A stretch of 64,000 bases of DNA from Sinorhizobium garamanticum (GTDB lineage Bacteria; Pseudomonadota; Alphaproteobacteria; Rhizobiales; Rhizobiaceae), in assembly GCF_029892065.1 (NCBI RefSeq), contig NZ_CP120373.1, positions 2,611,001-2,675,000 on the forward strand, read 5' to 3'. Under the pieces are notes generated by a model, which made no database searches, was not told where the DNA came from, and worked only from the letters and a program-made list of their open reading frames with translations. A program made the position numbers and the translations under genes. This document shows, piece after piece, positions 18,299-25,901 of this stretch (position 1 is the first letter of the stretch; each line of letters opens with the position of its first letter).

Positions 18299-19201
18299 TT
18301 ACCGCTTCGTCAACTTCAGCGTCTCGCGAACCTCTGCCGGTCCGATGATCTTCGCGCCCATGCCCTCGATGACCGAGACCGCCTTTTCGACGAGCTGGCC
18401 ATTGGTCGCGAGTTGGCCCTTGCCGACATAAAGGTTGTCTTCAAGGCCGACACGGACGTTGCCGCCGGCAAGGATCGCCGCGGCCGGATAGGCGAGCGCA
18501 TTGCGACCGATCGAGAAGGCAGAGAAGGTCCAGTTCGCGGGCACGTTGTTGACCATCGCCATGAAGGTGTTGAGGTCGTCCGGCGCTCCCCACGGAATGC
18601 CCATGCAGAGCTGGATCAGCACCGGATCCTCGATCAGGCCTTCCTCGACGAGCTGCTTGGCGAACCAGAGATGGCCGGTGTCGAAGGCCTCGATCTCGGG
18701 GCGCACGCCAAGGGCGGTCATCTGGCGGGCCATCTCGCGCAGCATCGACGGCGTGTTGGTCATGACATAGTCGCCGAGCGAGAAGTTCATGGTGCCGCAG
18801 TCTAGCGTGCAGATCTCGGGCAGGCATTCGGCAACATGGGCGACGCGCTCGGTGGCACCGGCCATGTCGGTGCCCTTCTCGTTGACCGGGAGGGGGCTTT
18901 CGACATTGCCGAAAACGAGATCCCCACCCATGCCGGCCGTGAGGTTGAGCACAACATCGATGTCGGCGGAACGGATGCGGTCGGTCACCTCCTTGTAGAG
19001 GTCGAGGCGGCGGGCCGGTGCGCCGGTCTCCGGATCGCGGACGTGGCAGTGGACGATCGCCGCACCCGCCTTGGCGGCCTCGACCGCCGCTTCGGCGATC
19101 TGCTTCGGCGTGATCGGGACGTGGCTGGATTTGGAAACGGTGTCTCCCGAACCGGTAACGGCGCAGGTGATGAATACCTCGCGGTTCATGCTGAGCGGCA
19201 T
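18299..19201 (-). CDS. Beta-keto acid cleavage enzyme (BKACE/DUF849), dehydrocarnitine-cleaving
   Basis: 300 aa TIM-barrel family member. It shows the metal-binding signature AAIVHCHVRDPETG near residue 50, NLTAGMGGD and GGNVRVGLEDNLYVGKGQLA near the C-terminus. BKACE enzymes condense a beta-keto acid with acetyl-CoA to give acetoacetate and a new acyl-CoA. The CdhC-type members act on 3-dehydrocarnitine and give betainyl-CoA. The adjacent carnitine dehydrogenase-thioesterase and divergent CdhR-like regulator make that substrate likely. The ATG at 19201 has AGGGAGA 7 bp upstream; a second ATG at 19189 is possible. Confidence 0.9.
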   Translation of the reverse strand: MPLSMNREVFITCAVTGSGDTVSKSSHVPITPKQIAEAAVEAAKAGAAIVHCHVRDPETGAPARRLDLYKEVTDRIRSADIDVVLNLTAGMGGDLVFGNVESPLPVNEKGTDMAGATERVAHVAECLPEICTLDCGTMNFSLGDYVMTNTPSMLREMARQMTALGVRPEIEAFDTGHLWFAKQLVEEGLIEDPVLIQLCMGIPWGAPDDLNTFMAMVNNVPANWTFSAFSIGRNALAYPAAAILAGGNVRVGLEDNLYVGKGQLATNGQLVEKAVSVIEGMGAKIIGPAEVRETLKLTKR

Positions 19202-19257
19202 TGCTGTCTCCCTTTTGTTGGGAGCTATTACGAGCCAGAAAGGTTGGATCTGCTTTT

Positions 19258-19287
19258 CATTATCGGTTGTATCCTATACATTATCGG
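19258..19287. promoter_or_regulatory. Direct repeats CATTATCGG, candidate CdhR operator
   Basis: CATTATCGG occurs at 19258-19266 and 19279-19287, 21 bp apart (two helical turns), within the 109-bp divergent region between the dehydrocarnitine-cleavage gene and the AraC-type regulator gene. Tandem same-face repeats are the usual AraC-family site architecture. Binding by the neighbouring regulator is inferred. Confidence 0.6.
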
Positions 19288-19310
19288 CAGTATGGAGAGG
19301 AAGTTTTGGC

Positions 19311-20282
19311 ATGGACCAGATCGTTTCGCAGGTGCAGCACATCGATTTGCTGGTCCTGCCGGAGACGAACCTGATCCTCGTCGCTTCTGTCGTCGAGCCG
19401 CTGCGCGCCGCCAACCGCATTGCCGGGCGGGCGCTCTATACCTGGACGATCTTCAGCCCGAACGGCGAGGCGATCGAGACCAAGAGCGGCATTCCCATTC
19501 CTGTTTCCGGTCCCTTCCGGCCTCAACGCGAGACGGCGCCGCTCTTCGTGCTTTCGAGCTACAACTGGGAGCGCAGTGCCACCTCGCAGTTGAAGATGCT
19601 CCTGTCGCAGACGGCGCGGCATCGGGATGTCATGGCGGGGATCGAATCCGGCTCGTGGCTGCTTGCCGAGACCAGCCTGCTCGACAATTTTTCGGCCACC
19701 ACCCATTGGGAGGATTTTGAGGATTTCGCCGCCGCCTATCCACAGGTGACCATGGTGCGCGAGCGTTTCGTCATCGATGGCAAACGCATCACCACCGGCG
19801 GGTCGCTGCCGACGCTCGACCTGATGCTGGAACTGATCCGCCGGGCGCATGGCTATTCACTGGCGCTCGAGGTCTCGCGCCTCTTTATTTACGAGCAGGA
19901 GCGCACGCGTGGCGACCTGCTGCAGGTGCCCGCGATCGGCAACATGCGCATTCTTGATGCGCGCGTCGGCGCAGCGGTAAGGCTGATGGAGGAGACGGTC
20001 GAGGCGCCGCTGACGCTCGCGCGCCTCGCACGCCGCGTCGGCGTCAGCGCCCGGCATCTGCAGGATCTCTTCAAGGACACGATGGGCGTTGCCCCGCATG
20101 AGCATTATCTCGCTCTCCGTCTGAATGCCGCGCGTCGAAAGGTGATCGAGACGCGAATGGAGTTCGCCGATATCGCCGCCATCGCCGGCTTCAACTCCTC
20201 GTCCTCGTTTTCGCGCAGCTACCGCGCGCATTACCGCGAAAGCCCCAGCGAAACGCGTCGGCGGCTGAAGCTCAAGAGCTGA
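19311..20282 (+). CDS. GlxA/CdhR-type AraC-family regulator (GATase1-like domain + AraC HTH)
   Basis: 323 aa from the ATG at 19311, preceded by GAGAGGAAG. Upstream in-frame codons run into the divergent gene. Residues about 10-180 form a DJ-1/PfpI-like amidotransferase fold (IDLLVLPETNLILVASVVEP, GIESGSWLLAETSLLD) without evident enzyme use. Residues about 215-320 hold two AraC helix-turn-helices (LARLARRVGVSARHLQDLFK, FADIAAIAGFNSSSSFSRSY). This is the architecture of CdhR, GbdR and related sensors of carnitine, betaine and similar quaternary amines. It is divergent from the carnitine genes and presumably activates them. Confidence 0.9.
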   Translation: MDQIVSQVQHIDLLVLPETNLILVASVVEPLRAANRIAGRALYTWTIFSPNGEAIETKSGIPIPVSGPFRPQRETAPLFVLSSYNWERSATSQLKMLLSQTARHRDVMAGIESGSWLLAETSLLDNFSATTHWEDFEDFAAAYPQVTMVRERFVIDGKRITTGGSLPTLDLMLELIRRAHGYSLALEVSRLFIYEQERTRGDLLQVPAIGNMRILDARVGAAVRLMEETVEAPLTLARLARRVGVSARHLQDLFKDTMGVAPHEHYLALRLNAARRKVIETRMEFADIAAIAGFNSSSSFSRSYRAHYRESPSETRRRLKLKS

Positions 20283-20304
20283 TTCAAGAGCTTCAGATCG
20301 CAAT

Positions 20305-21549
20305 TCAGCCGGCGGCGAATTGGCGAACCGAGACAGCGGCTTGGTGCTGCATCGTCAGAAGGCGATTCAGGTCCGCGCCGCTCCGGTCTTCATCATTCTG
20401 AACATGGCTTCGCCGGCCTGGGCCCAAAGGGCTTTTCTTGGCCATACCAGCGTCAAGGACTGTCTGTACTGGGGCGCGAGGCGGATCATCGCCGGTGGGC
20501 GATGGACGCGGGCAAGCGAGCTTTCCGGCAAATATCGAGAGATAGCCGTGGTGGCTGACGAGATTGATGATCACCGGGATCGAGTCCACTTCGATCAGGG
20601 TGACGCGCCGCCGCTCACTTTCGCTGAGCGTATCTTCCAGAAAACGCGTCGCCTCGCGCCTCAGCCCACTCTTGGCACTCGGCACGGCGATCGGGGAGGT
20701 GCAGAGCAGGCGGGCGAAGTCACCGTCCATTTCGGAAAGTGTCGCCGCGGCGCCGGCGAGCGCCAGGGGCGTTTCCGATACGAGCCGGCCATCGAACTCG
20801 TTGGGAAAGTCGGCGACGTCGAGGAGTGCGGCGTCAAAGCGCCGGCTCTTCAGCCCGGCGATGAGTTCGTCCGCCGTCGTGCTCGAAACGAAGAGGTGCT
20901 GGCGGGGGCGCGCCGCATGCCAGGCGGCCGTCAGCGCCGCAAGCATGCGCGCGATCTCGCTCTCGGGGCCGAGCGGCATCACCGCACCGAGACGCCATGT
21001 CGTCGCGTCGCGGCGAAAGCGGTCGTCCGATGCACGCGTCAGGCGTCCCCAGCATTGAAGCAGTTTTTCCGCAAGCGGAATGGCGGCTAGTGCCTCCTCG
21101 GTGCAGGCCACCCCGTGATAAGCGCGCTCGAACAGCCGATATCCGAGATGGCGTTCGAGGCCTGCCATCTGACGCGTAAGCTGGGGCTGGCCGAGGCCGA
21201 GCGTCCGCGCGACGGAGCGTATGCTGCCGTTGCGGGCGATCCTCACGAAACGGTCGAGCGCAGCCAGGCTGACGGGAGGTATCGAGCCTGACGCTGGGCT
21301 CCCGGGGCGGCTGGCGAGAAGCGTTGCGGTGTCGGCTGCCTCCGCTATGTCCGCAATGCGCGCCTGCGCCTCGAGCGTCGGCACGAGCATGGCGCCCTCG
21401 CGGCGAAGCAGCGGCACGGAAATCGTCTGCTCGAAGCGCCTGACGGCGGCGCTGACACTCGACGGCGGGCGCCCGCTGAGCTTTGCCGCGCGCCGTATGC
21501 CGCCTTCACGCAGCGTCGCGTCGACAAGGACGATCGTTGCAATATCCAC
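20305..21549 (-). CDS. LysR-type regulator with two N-terminal HTH domains; C-terminal frameshift
   Basis: Two LysR-type DNA-binding domains lie in tandem. The first has AAKLSGRPPSSVSAAVRRFE. The second, about 90 residues later, has VARTLGLGQPQLTRQMAGLE and LFERAYHGV. A substrate-binding-like domain follows. The open frame runs to 20305, but its last 70 or so residues are not LysR-like. After IVINLVSHHGYLSI homology moves to another frame beginning LPESSLARVHRPPAMIRLAP, with a stop at 20367-20369. One extra base in the AAA run at 20530-20532 would explain it. The start is uncertain: GTG 21549 fits the LysR N-terminus, but ATGs at 21633 and beyond are possible. It is divergent from the ammonia-lyase homologue and probably regulates it. 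Confidence 0.8.
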   Translation of the reverse strand: MDIATIVLVDATLREGGIRRAAKLSGRPPSSVSAAVRRFEQTISVPLLRREGAMLVPTLEAQARIADIAEAADTATLLASRPGSPASGSIPPVSLAALDRFVRIARNGSIRSVARTLGLGQPQLTRQMAGLERHLGYRLFERAYHGVACTEEALAAIPLAEKLLQCWGRLTRASDDRFRRDATTWRLGAVMPLGPESEIARMLAALTAAWHAARPRQHLFVSSTTADELIAGLKSRRFDAALLDVADFPNEFDGRLVSETPLALAGAAATLSEMDGDFARLLCTSPIAVPSAKSGLRREATRFLEDTLSESERRRVTLIEVDSIPVIINLVSHHGYLSIFAGKLACPRPSPTGDDPPRAPVQTVLDAGMAKKSPLGPGRRSHVQNDEDRSGADLNRLLTMQHQAAVSVRQFAAG

Positions 21550-21606
21550 GATATCTACCCGCGCCTCGAACAGCGACGTCGATCCGATCGTTCGGATTTC
21601 GGCATC

Positions 21607-21619
21607 ATTCGTTCCGAAT
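21607..21619. promoter_or_regulatory. Short palindrome in divergent promoter
   Basis: ATTCG-TTC-CGAAT lies about 60 bp upstream of the LysR GTG start and 65 bp upstream of the ammonia-lyase-like start. It is a plausible LysR-dimer half-operator, but 5-bp arms are short. The assignment is positional. Confidence 0.3.
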
Positions 21620-21683
21620 TTGGGATATACCATGCATCGGCACTGTGCGCATAGCATGCTCGCAAAAGAGGTTTCATTTCAGC

Positions 21684-23222
21684 ATGCTGCAATCGGTTAA
21701 AACCATCGTACTTTGCGGAAAACCGCTCGACTTCGGGGTACTCGAAGAAATCGGCTCGGGGCTGGCGCGACCCGTCGCGGATGATGCCGGCATGGAGCGG
21801 GTGGCCGCTGCCCACAAGGTGATTGCCGACCGCGTCGCCATGGGCCTGCCGGTTTACGGCTCCAACACCGGGGTCGGCTCGATGAAGGACCGTCTCTGGA
21901 CGGCGGACGATCTCCCCGAATTCAACGCGTCGCTCGTACGCGCCCATCACTTCGGCACCGGCGAATTCTTTGCCGCTCCGATCATCCGCAAGGCGATCGC
22001 CATCCGCGTCAACACCGCGATGCGTGGACATACCGGCTGCAGCCCGGAACTTATCAACGCCTTCGTTGCGCTCCTCGAGCGTGGCATCATCCCGGCCGTG
22101 CGCCGTCATGGCTCGATGGGCTGCGCCGATATCGGACTGATGGGCCAGGTGGCCTCCGTGCTGACCGGCGTCGGCGACGCCTATTATAACGGCCAACTGA
22201 TGACAGCGGAGTCGGCGCTGAGGGAGGCCGGGCTGACCCCCTTCGTCATGCGGCCGCGCGATGCGCTCGCCGCTCTCAGCGTCAATGCAATCTCCTACGC
22301 GGCGGCGGGCGACGTCCTGCGCGAGGCGGCGGCGGCGATTCGTGTCCTGCTCGTCACCGGCGTGATGTCGTCCCGGTCGCTCGGCGCCTCGGCCGATCCG
22401 TGGCTCGTTGCGGCGACGCTTTCGACGCGTGGCGAAGCGCTCGTCGGCTCCTGGCTCTACGGCCAGTCGGGCATTGCCGACTGGCCCTTGCCGACGGCGA
22501 TCCACGATCCGCTGAGCCTTCGCATGACCGCCCAGGTCTTCGGCGCGGTGGTCGACACCCTGCTGGTGGCCGCGGGCCGGCTGGTCGAGGCGACCTATCT
22601 CTCGGACGACAATCCCGTAGTGCTCGGCGGCCAGGTGCATTCATCCGGCGCGTCGCTGCCGCTGACGACGACGCTCTATGTCGAGGCGGCGCAGATCGCC
22701 TTTTCGCATGTGGCGCGCAATGTGTTGAATCGCTGCATCCTGCTTTCGAACGGCGGGCGGCGCAACCTGTCGGTCAATCTCGTCGCGCCCGGAGAGATCG
22801 CCACGGGGCTCGGGCCGCTGATGAAGCTCGCGGTCGAGCTCTACATGCGTGTCCAGTCGCTTGCCGTACCCTTGTCGGCGCAATCGATCGTCGTTGCTGG
22901 CGGATTGGAAGAGGAGGCGACCTTCCTGCCGCTGATCGTCGAACGCATGGAGGCGCAGGTTCGCGACCTCCGCCAGCTGGCTGCGATCGAGGCGATGCTA
23001 TCGGCGCAGGCGATCGATCTCGTCGGCGACGAACCGAAGGGCGTCGTCAGGCTTGCCTATGACCGCACCCGCTCGGTCAGCCCGTTCTATCTCAAGGACC
23101 GCCCGCTCTCGAAGGAGATCGAAGCGCTCCAGGCGGCGTTCACCGATCACGACCTGTTGCGCGCCTTCGTCGAGACGGCGCCCATGCCGGAATTCGACGA
23201 CTTCTTCGCGCTGGCCAAATGA
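21684..23222 (+). CDS. Ammonia-lyase (HAL/PAL) family protein lacking the MIO triad; candidate ergothionase
   Basis: 512 aa from the ATG at 21684. The fold is that of histidine/phenylalanine ammonia-lyases: GLPVYGSNTGVG (Tyr58 region), RGHTGCSPELI, and a C-terminal helical half. Where active HAL/PAL carry GSVGASGDLAP, whose Ala-Ser-Gly cyclises to the MIO cofactor, this protein reads GSMGCADIGLM (residues 143-153). The Ser is Ala and the Gly appears deleted. Ergothionases, which eliminate trimethylamine from ergothioneine, are known MIO-independent members of this family. The cluster downstream (urocanase-like, hydantoinase, carbamoylase) fits that pathway. Substrate assignment is inferred. 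Confidence 0.82.
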   Translation: MLQSVKTIVLCGKPLDFGVLEEIGSGLARPVADDAGMERVAAAHKVIADRVAMGLPVYGSNTGVGSMKDRLWTADDLPEFNASLVRAHHFGTGEFFAAPIIRKAIAIRVNTAMRGHTGCSPELINAFVALLERGIIPAVRRHGSMGCADIGLMGQVASVLTGVGDAYYNGQLMTAESALREAGLTPFVMRPRDALAALSVNAISYAAAGDVLREAAAAIRVLLVTGVMSSRSLGASADPWLVAATLSTRGEALVGSWLYGQSGIADWPLPTAIHDPLSLRMTAQVFGAVVDTLLVAAGRLVEATYLSDDNPVVLGGQVHSSGASLPLTTTLYVEAAQIAFSHVARNVLNRCILLSNGGRRNLSVNLVAPGEIATGLGPLMKLAVELYMRVQSLAVPLSAQSIVVAGGLEEEATFLPLIVERMEAQVRDLRQLAAIEAMLSAQAIDLVGDEPKGVVRLAYDRTRSVSPFYLKDRPLSKEIEALQAAFTDHDLLRAFVETAPMPEFDDFFALAK

Positions 23223-23253
23223 ACTGGCAAAGTGAACGGGAAGGATAAGCGCT

Positions 23254-24636
23254 ATGTCCGATTTCGATCTCGTTCTGAAGGGCACTGTCGTCCTGCCGCA
23301 TCGCATCGTCGAAGGCGGCCACGTGGCGGTGCGAGACGGCAAGGTGGCGCATGTCGGGCAGAGAGCAGCCCCGTCGGCGCGCGAAAGGCACGAGCTCGGC
23401 AAGGCGCTGATTCTTCCCGGCGCGATCGACGCCCAGGTACATTCGCTGTCGCAGAAAAACCAGGAGGATTTCATCTGGTCGACTCGCTCGGCCGCCGCCG
23501 GCGGCGTGACGACGATCGTCGACATGCCCTACGACGAGGGCAATCTCGTCTCATCGGCGGAGGCGGTCCGACGCAAGGTCGCCCATGCCGGTCCGCAGGC
23601 CCGCGTCGACTTTGCGCTCTATGGCACGATCGATCCCGCAGAGGGGCCGTCGCGGATTGGTGAGATGGTGGAGGCGGGTGTTGCCGCCTTCAAGTTCTCG
23701 ACATTTGGAACGGACCCGAAACGGTTCCCGCGAATTCCCGCCGCGCTATTGGAAGAGTGCTTCCGGGCCATCGCCCCGACGGGACTGGCGGCCGGCGTTC
23801 ACAATGAGGATGACGAGGCGGTGCGGGCCGCAATCGATAAGGTCAAGGCCGCCGGAATCAGCGACTATCGGGCACATGGTCTTTCGCGTCCGCCGCTGAC
23901 CGAGCTTCTAGCCACCATCCAGATCTATGAGACGGGTGCGGCAACAGGCTGCCCGGCGCATGTGGTGCATTGCTCGCTCGGTCGCGGCTATGAAATCGCC
24001 GCCGCCTATCGGGCACAGGGTCATGCCGCGACGATCGAGTGCTGTATCCACTATCTCACTTTGGACGAGGAGAACGACGTGCGCCGCCTCGGCGGCAAGG
24101 CCAAGATCAACCCGCCGATCCGCCCGCGCGCAGAGGTCGAAAAACTCTGGCGGCATGTGGCTGGCGGGAATGTGACGCTGGTATCGACCGATCATGTCAG
24201 CTGGTCGGAGGATCGCAAGACCAATCCGGATATGCTGGCCAACGCCTCCGGCGTGCCAGGCCTTGAAGTGATGGTGCCGCTTTTCGTCAAGGGTGCGCTT
24301 GAGCGCAGCATCCCGCTGACGCGCGCGGCCGAGTTGATGGCGCTCAACCCCGCACGGCATTTCCGGCTCGACCATTGCAAGGGCGCGCTCGAAGCCGGCA
24401 AGGACGCCGATATCATCGTCATGACGCCGGAATCCTATGTCTATGATGCGGCGACAAGCGGCAACAATGTCGTCGGCTGGTCGCCCTATAACGGTATTCG
24501 CCTGCCGTGGCGGGTCACCGCCACGTATCTGCGCGGGCGGCTTGCCTTCGACGGTCGCCGCGTGGTCGCGGAGCCGGGCACCGGCGCCTTCGTGCGGCCG
24601 TTGCCGAGCCTGCCGATTCGGGAGCCGCGGCAATGA
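23254..24636 (+). CDS. Hydantoinase/dihydropyrimidinase-type cyclic amidohydrolase
   Basis: 460 aa amidohydrolase-superfamily protein. The first metal motif reads LPGAIDAQVHSLSQ, with Gln in place of the first His of DxHxH, a variant also seen in some rhizobial dihydroorotase-like proteins. The carbamylated-lysine strand is VAAFKFSTFGTDPK. His ligands lie in PAHVVHCS and IECCIHYL, and an Asp ligand lies in VSTDHVSWS. It would open a cyclic ureide ring. In this cluster hydantoin-5-propionate to N-carbamoylglutamate is the natural proposal. The start follows GGGAAGGA 7 bp upstream. Its last 4 bp overlap the carbamoylase gene. Confidence 0.85.
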   Translation: MSDFDLVLKGTVVLPHRIVEGGHVAVRDGKVAHVGQRAAPSARERHELGKALILPGAIDAQVHSLSQKNQEDFIWSTRSAAAGGVTTIVDMPYDEGNLVSSAEAVRRKVAHAGPQARVDFALYGTIDPAEGPSRIGEMVEAGVAAFKFSTFGTDPKRFPRIPAALLEECFRAIAPTGLAAGVHNEDDEAVRAAIDKVKAAGISDYRAHGLSRPPLTELLATIQIYETGAATGCPAHVVHCSLGRGYEIAAAYRAQGHAATIECCIHYLTLDEENDVRRLGGKAKINPPIRPRAEVEKLWRHVAGGNVTLVSTDHVSWSEDRKTNPDMLANASGVPGLEVMVPLFVKGALERSIPLTRAAELMALNPARHFRLDHCKGALEAGKDADIIVMTPESYVYDAATSGNNVVGWSPYNGIRLPWRVTATYLRGRLAFDGRRVVAEPGTGAFVRPLPSLPIREPRQ

Positions 24637-25901
24637 TCGCAACGCAAACCAATCTACCGGTCGATGCAGGCCGCATCGCCGATATCGTCAAGGGGCTGGC
24701 ACGCATCACCGAGCCCGACCGCCCCTACACCCGCCGCGCCTTCACGCCGCTCTTCCTCGAAGGTCGCGCCTTCCTCGAAGAACGGTTCAGGGCCGCGGGC
24801 CTCGATACGAGGATCGACGCGGCCGGCAACCTCATCGGCCGGCGCAAGGGGCGCAAGCCGGCGCTCGGCACGATCATGCTCGGCTCGCATTCCGACACGG
24901 TGCCGGAAGGCGGCCGCTTCGACGGGATCGCCGGCGTTGCGGCCGCGCTCGAAGTGGCGCGGTCTCTTTCCGACGCCGGCATCGAGCTCGACCATGATCT
25001 CGAGATCGTCGATTTCCTTGCCGAGGAGGTGTCGATCTTTGGCGTCTCCTGCGTCGGCAGCCGCGGCATGGCCGGCCTTCTTCCGGATGGCTGGCTGAGC
25101 CGCACACACGACGAGCTGACGCTCCGCCAGGGTATCGTCGAGGCCGGTGGTGATCCTTCCCGTCTGCCTTCGTCTAAGCGCTCCGACGTCAAGGCATTCT
25201 TGGAGCTGCATATCGAGCAGGGGCCGGTGCTCGAGACCGAGCGCCTGGATATTGGCGTCGTGACGGCGATCTCCGGGATCACGCGGATCGAGATCGTCGT
25301 CGAGGGACAGGCGGATCATGCGGGCACGACGCCGATGGGGCGCCGTCGCGACGCGCTTGTTGTCGCCTCGCGCCTTGTGCTGGAGATCGAGAAGCTGGGC
25401 TTTGCCCATGCGGCAGGTGAGGGGCACTTCACCGCGACCGTCGGCGAATTCGAAATAGAACCCAATGCCGCCAATGTCGTGCCCTCGCGGGCACGGCTCT
25501 TGATCGATGCCCGTGCGGAGCGGCGGCCGCAGATGGAGGTGTTCATCACCGAGGTGGAGGCGCTTACCGCCCGCATCGCCGAGGAGACCGGCGTCGCGAT
25601 CACGCCGCCGAAAGTAATCTCCGACAATCACCCGACACCCGGCGATCCCTTGGTTCTTGCCACGCTGGAAGCGGCCTGCGGGCGCGTCGGCGCGCGTCAC
25701 CGGCTGATGGCGTCAGGGGCGGGGCACGACACGGCCTGGATGGGCCGGATAACGAAAGCCGCTATGATCTTCATTCCCTGTCGCGATGGCCGGTCGCATG
25801 CGTCCGAGGAATGGGCGGAAAACGACGATATCGCGCTTGGCGCGGCGGTGCTGCTCGAGGCCGTGCGACGGCTCGACGGACAATTGCAGGAGAAGAAGTA
25901 G
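24633..25901 (+). CDS. M20-family N-carbamoyl-L-amino acid amidohydrolase / allantoate amidohydrolase type
   Basis: 422 aa. The start is the ATG of an ATGA overlap with the hydantoinase stop. Metal and catalytic motifs of the L-carbamoylase/AllC branch are present: LGSHSDTVPEGGRFDG, DFLAEEVSIFG, LELHIEQGPVLE, a dimerisation domain with DHAGTTPMGRRRDA, and the C-terminal ASGAGHDTAWM. It would hydrolyse N-carbamoylglutamate (or a similar carbamoyl amino acid) to the amino acid, CO2 and ammonia. Directly coupled to the hydantoinase, it forms the classical two-step hydantoin utilisation module. The stereochemistry and side chain are inferred. Confidence 0.88.
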   Translation: MIATQTNLPVDAGRIADIVKGLARITEPDRPYTRRAFTPLFLEGRAFLEERFRAAGLDTRIDAAGNLIGRRKGRKPALGTIMLGSHSDTVPEGGRFDGIAGVAAALEVARSLSDAGIELDHDLEIVDFLAEEVSIFGVSCVGSRGMAGLLPDGWLSRTHDELTLRQGIVEAGGDPSRLPSSKRSDVKAFLELHIEQGPVLETERLDIGVVTAISGITRIEIVVEGQADHAGTTPMGRRRDALVVASRLVLEIEKLGFAHAAGEGHFTATVGEFEIEPNAANVVPSRARLLIDARAERRPQMEVFITEVEALTARIAEETGVAITPPKVISDNHPTPGDPLVLATLEAACGRVGARHRLMASGAGHDTAWMGRITKAAMIFIPCRDGRSHASEEWAENDDIALGAAVLLEAVRRLDGQLQEKK

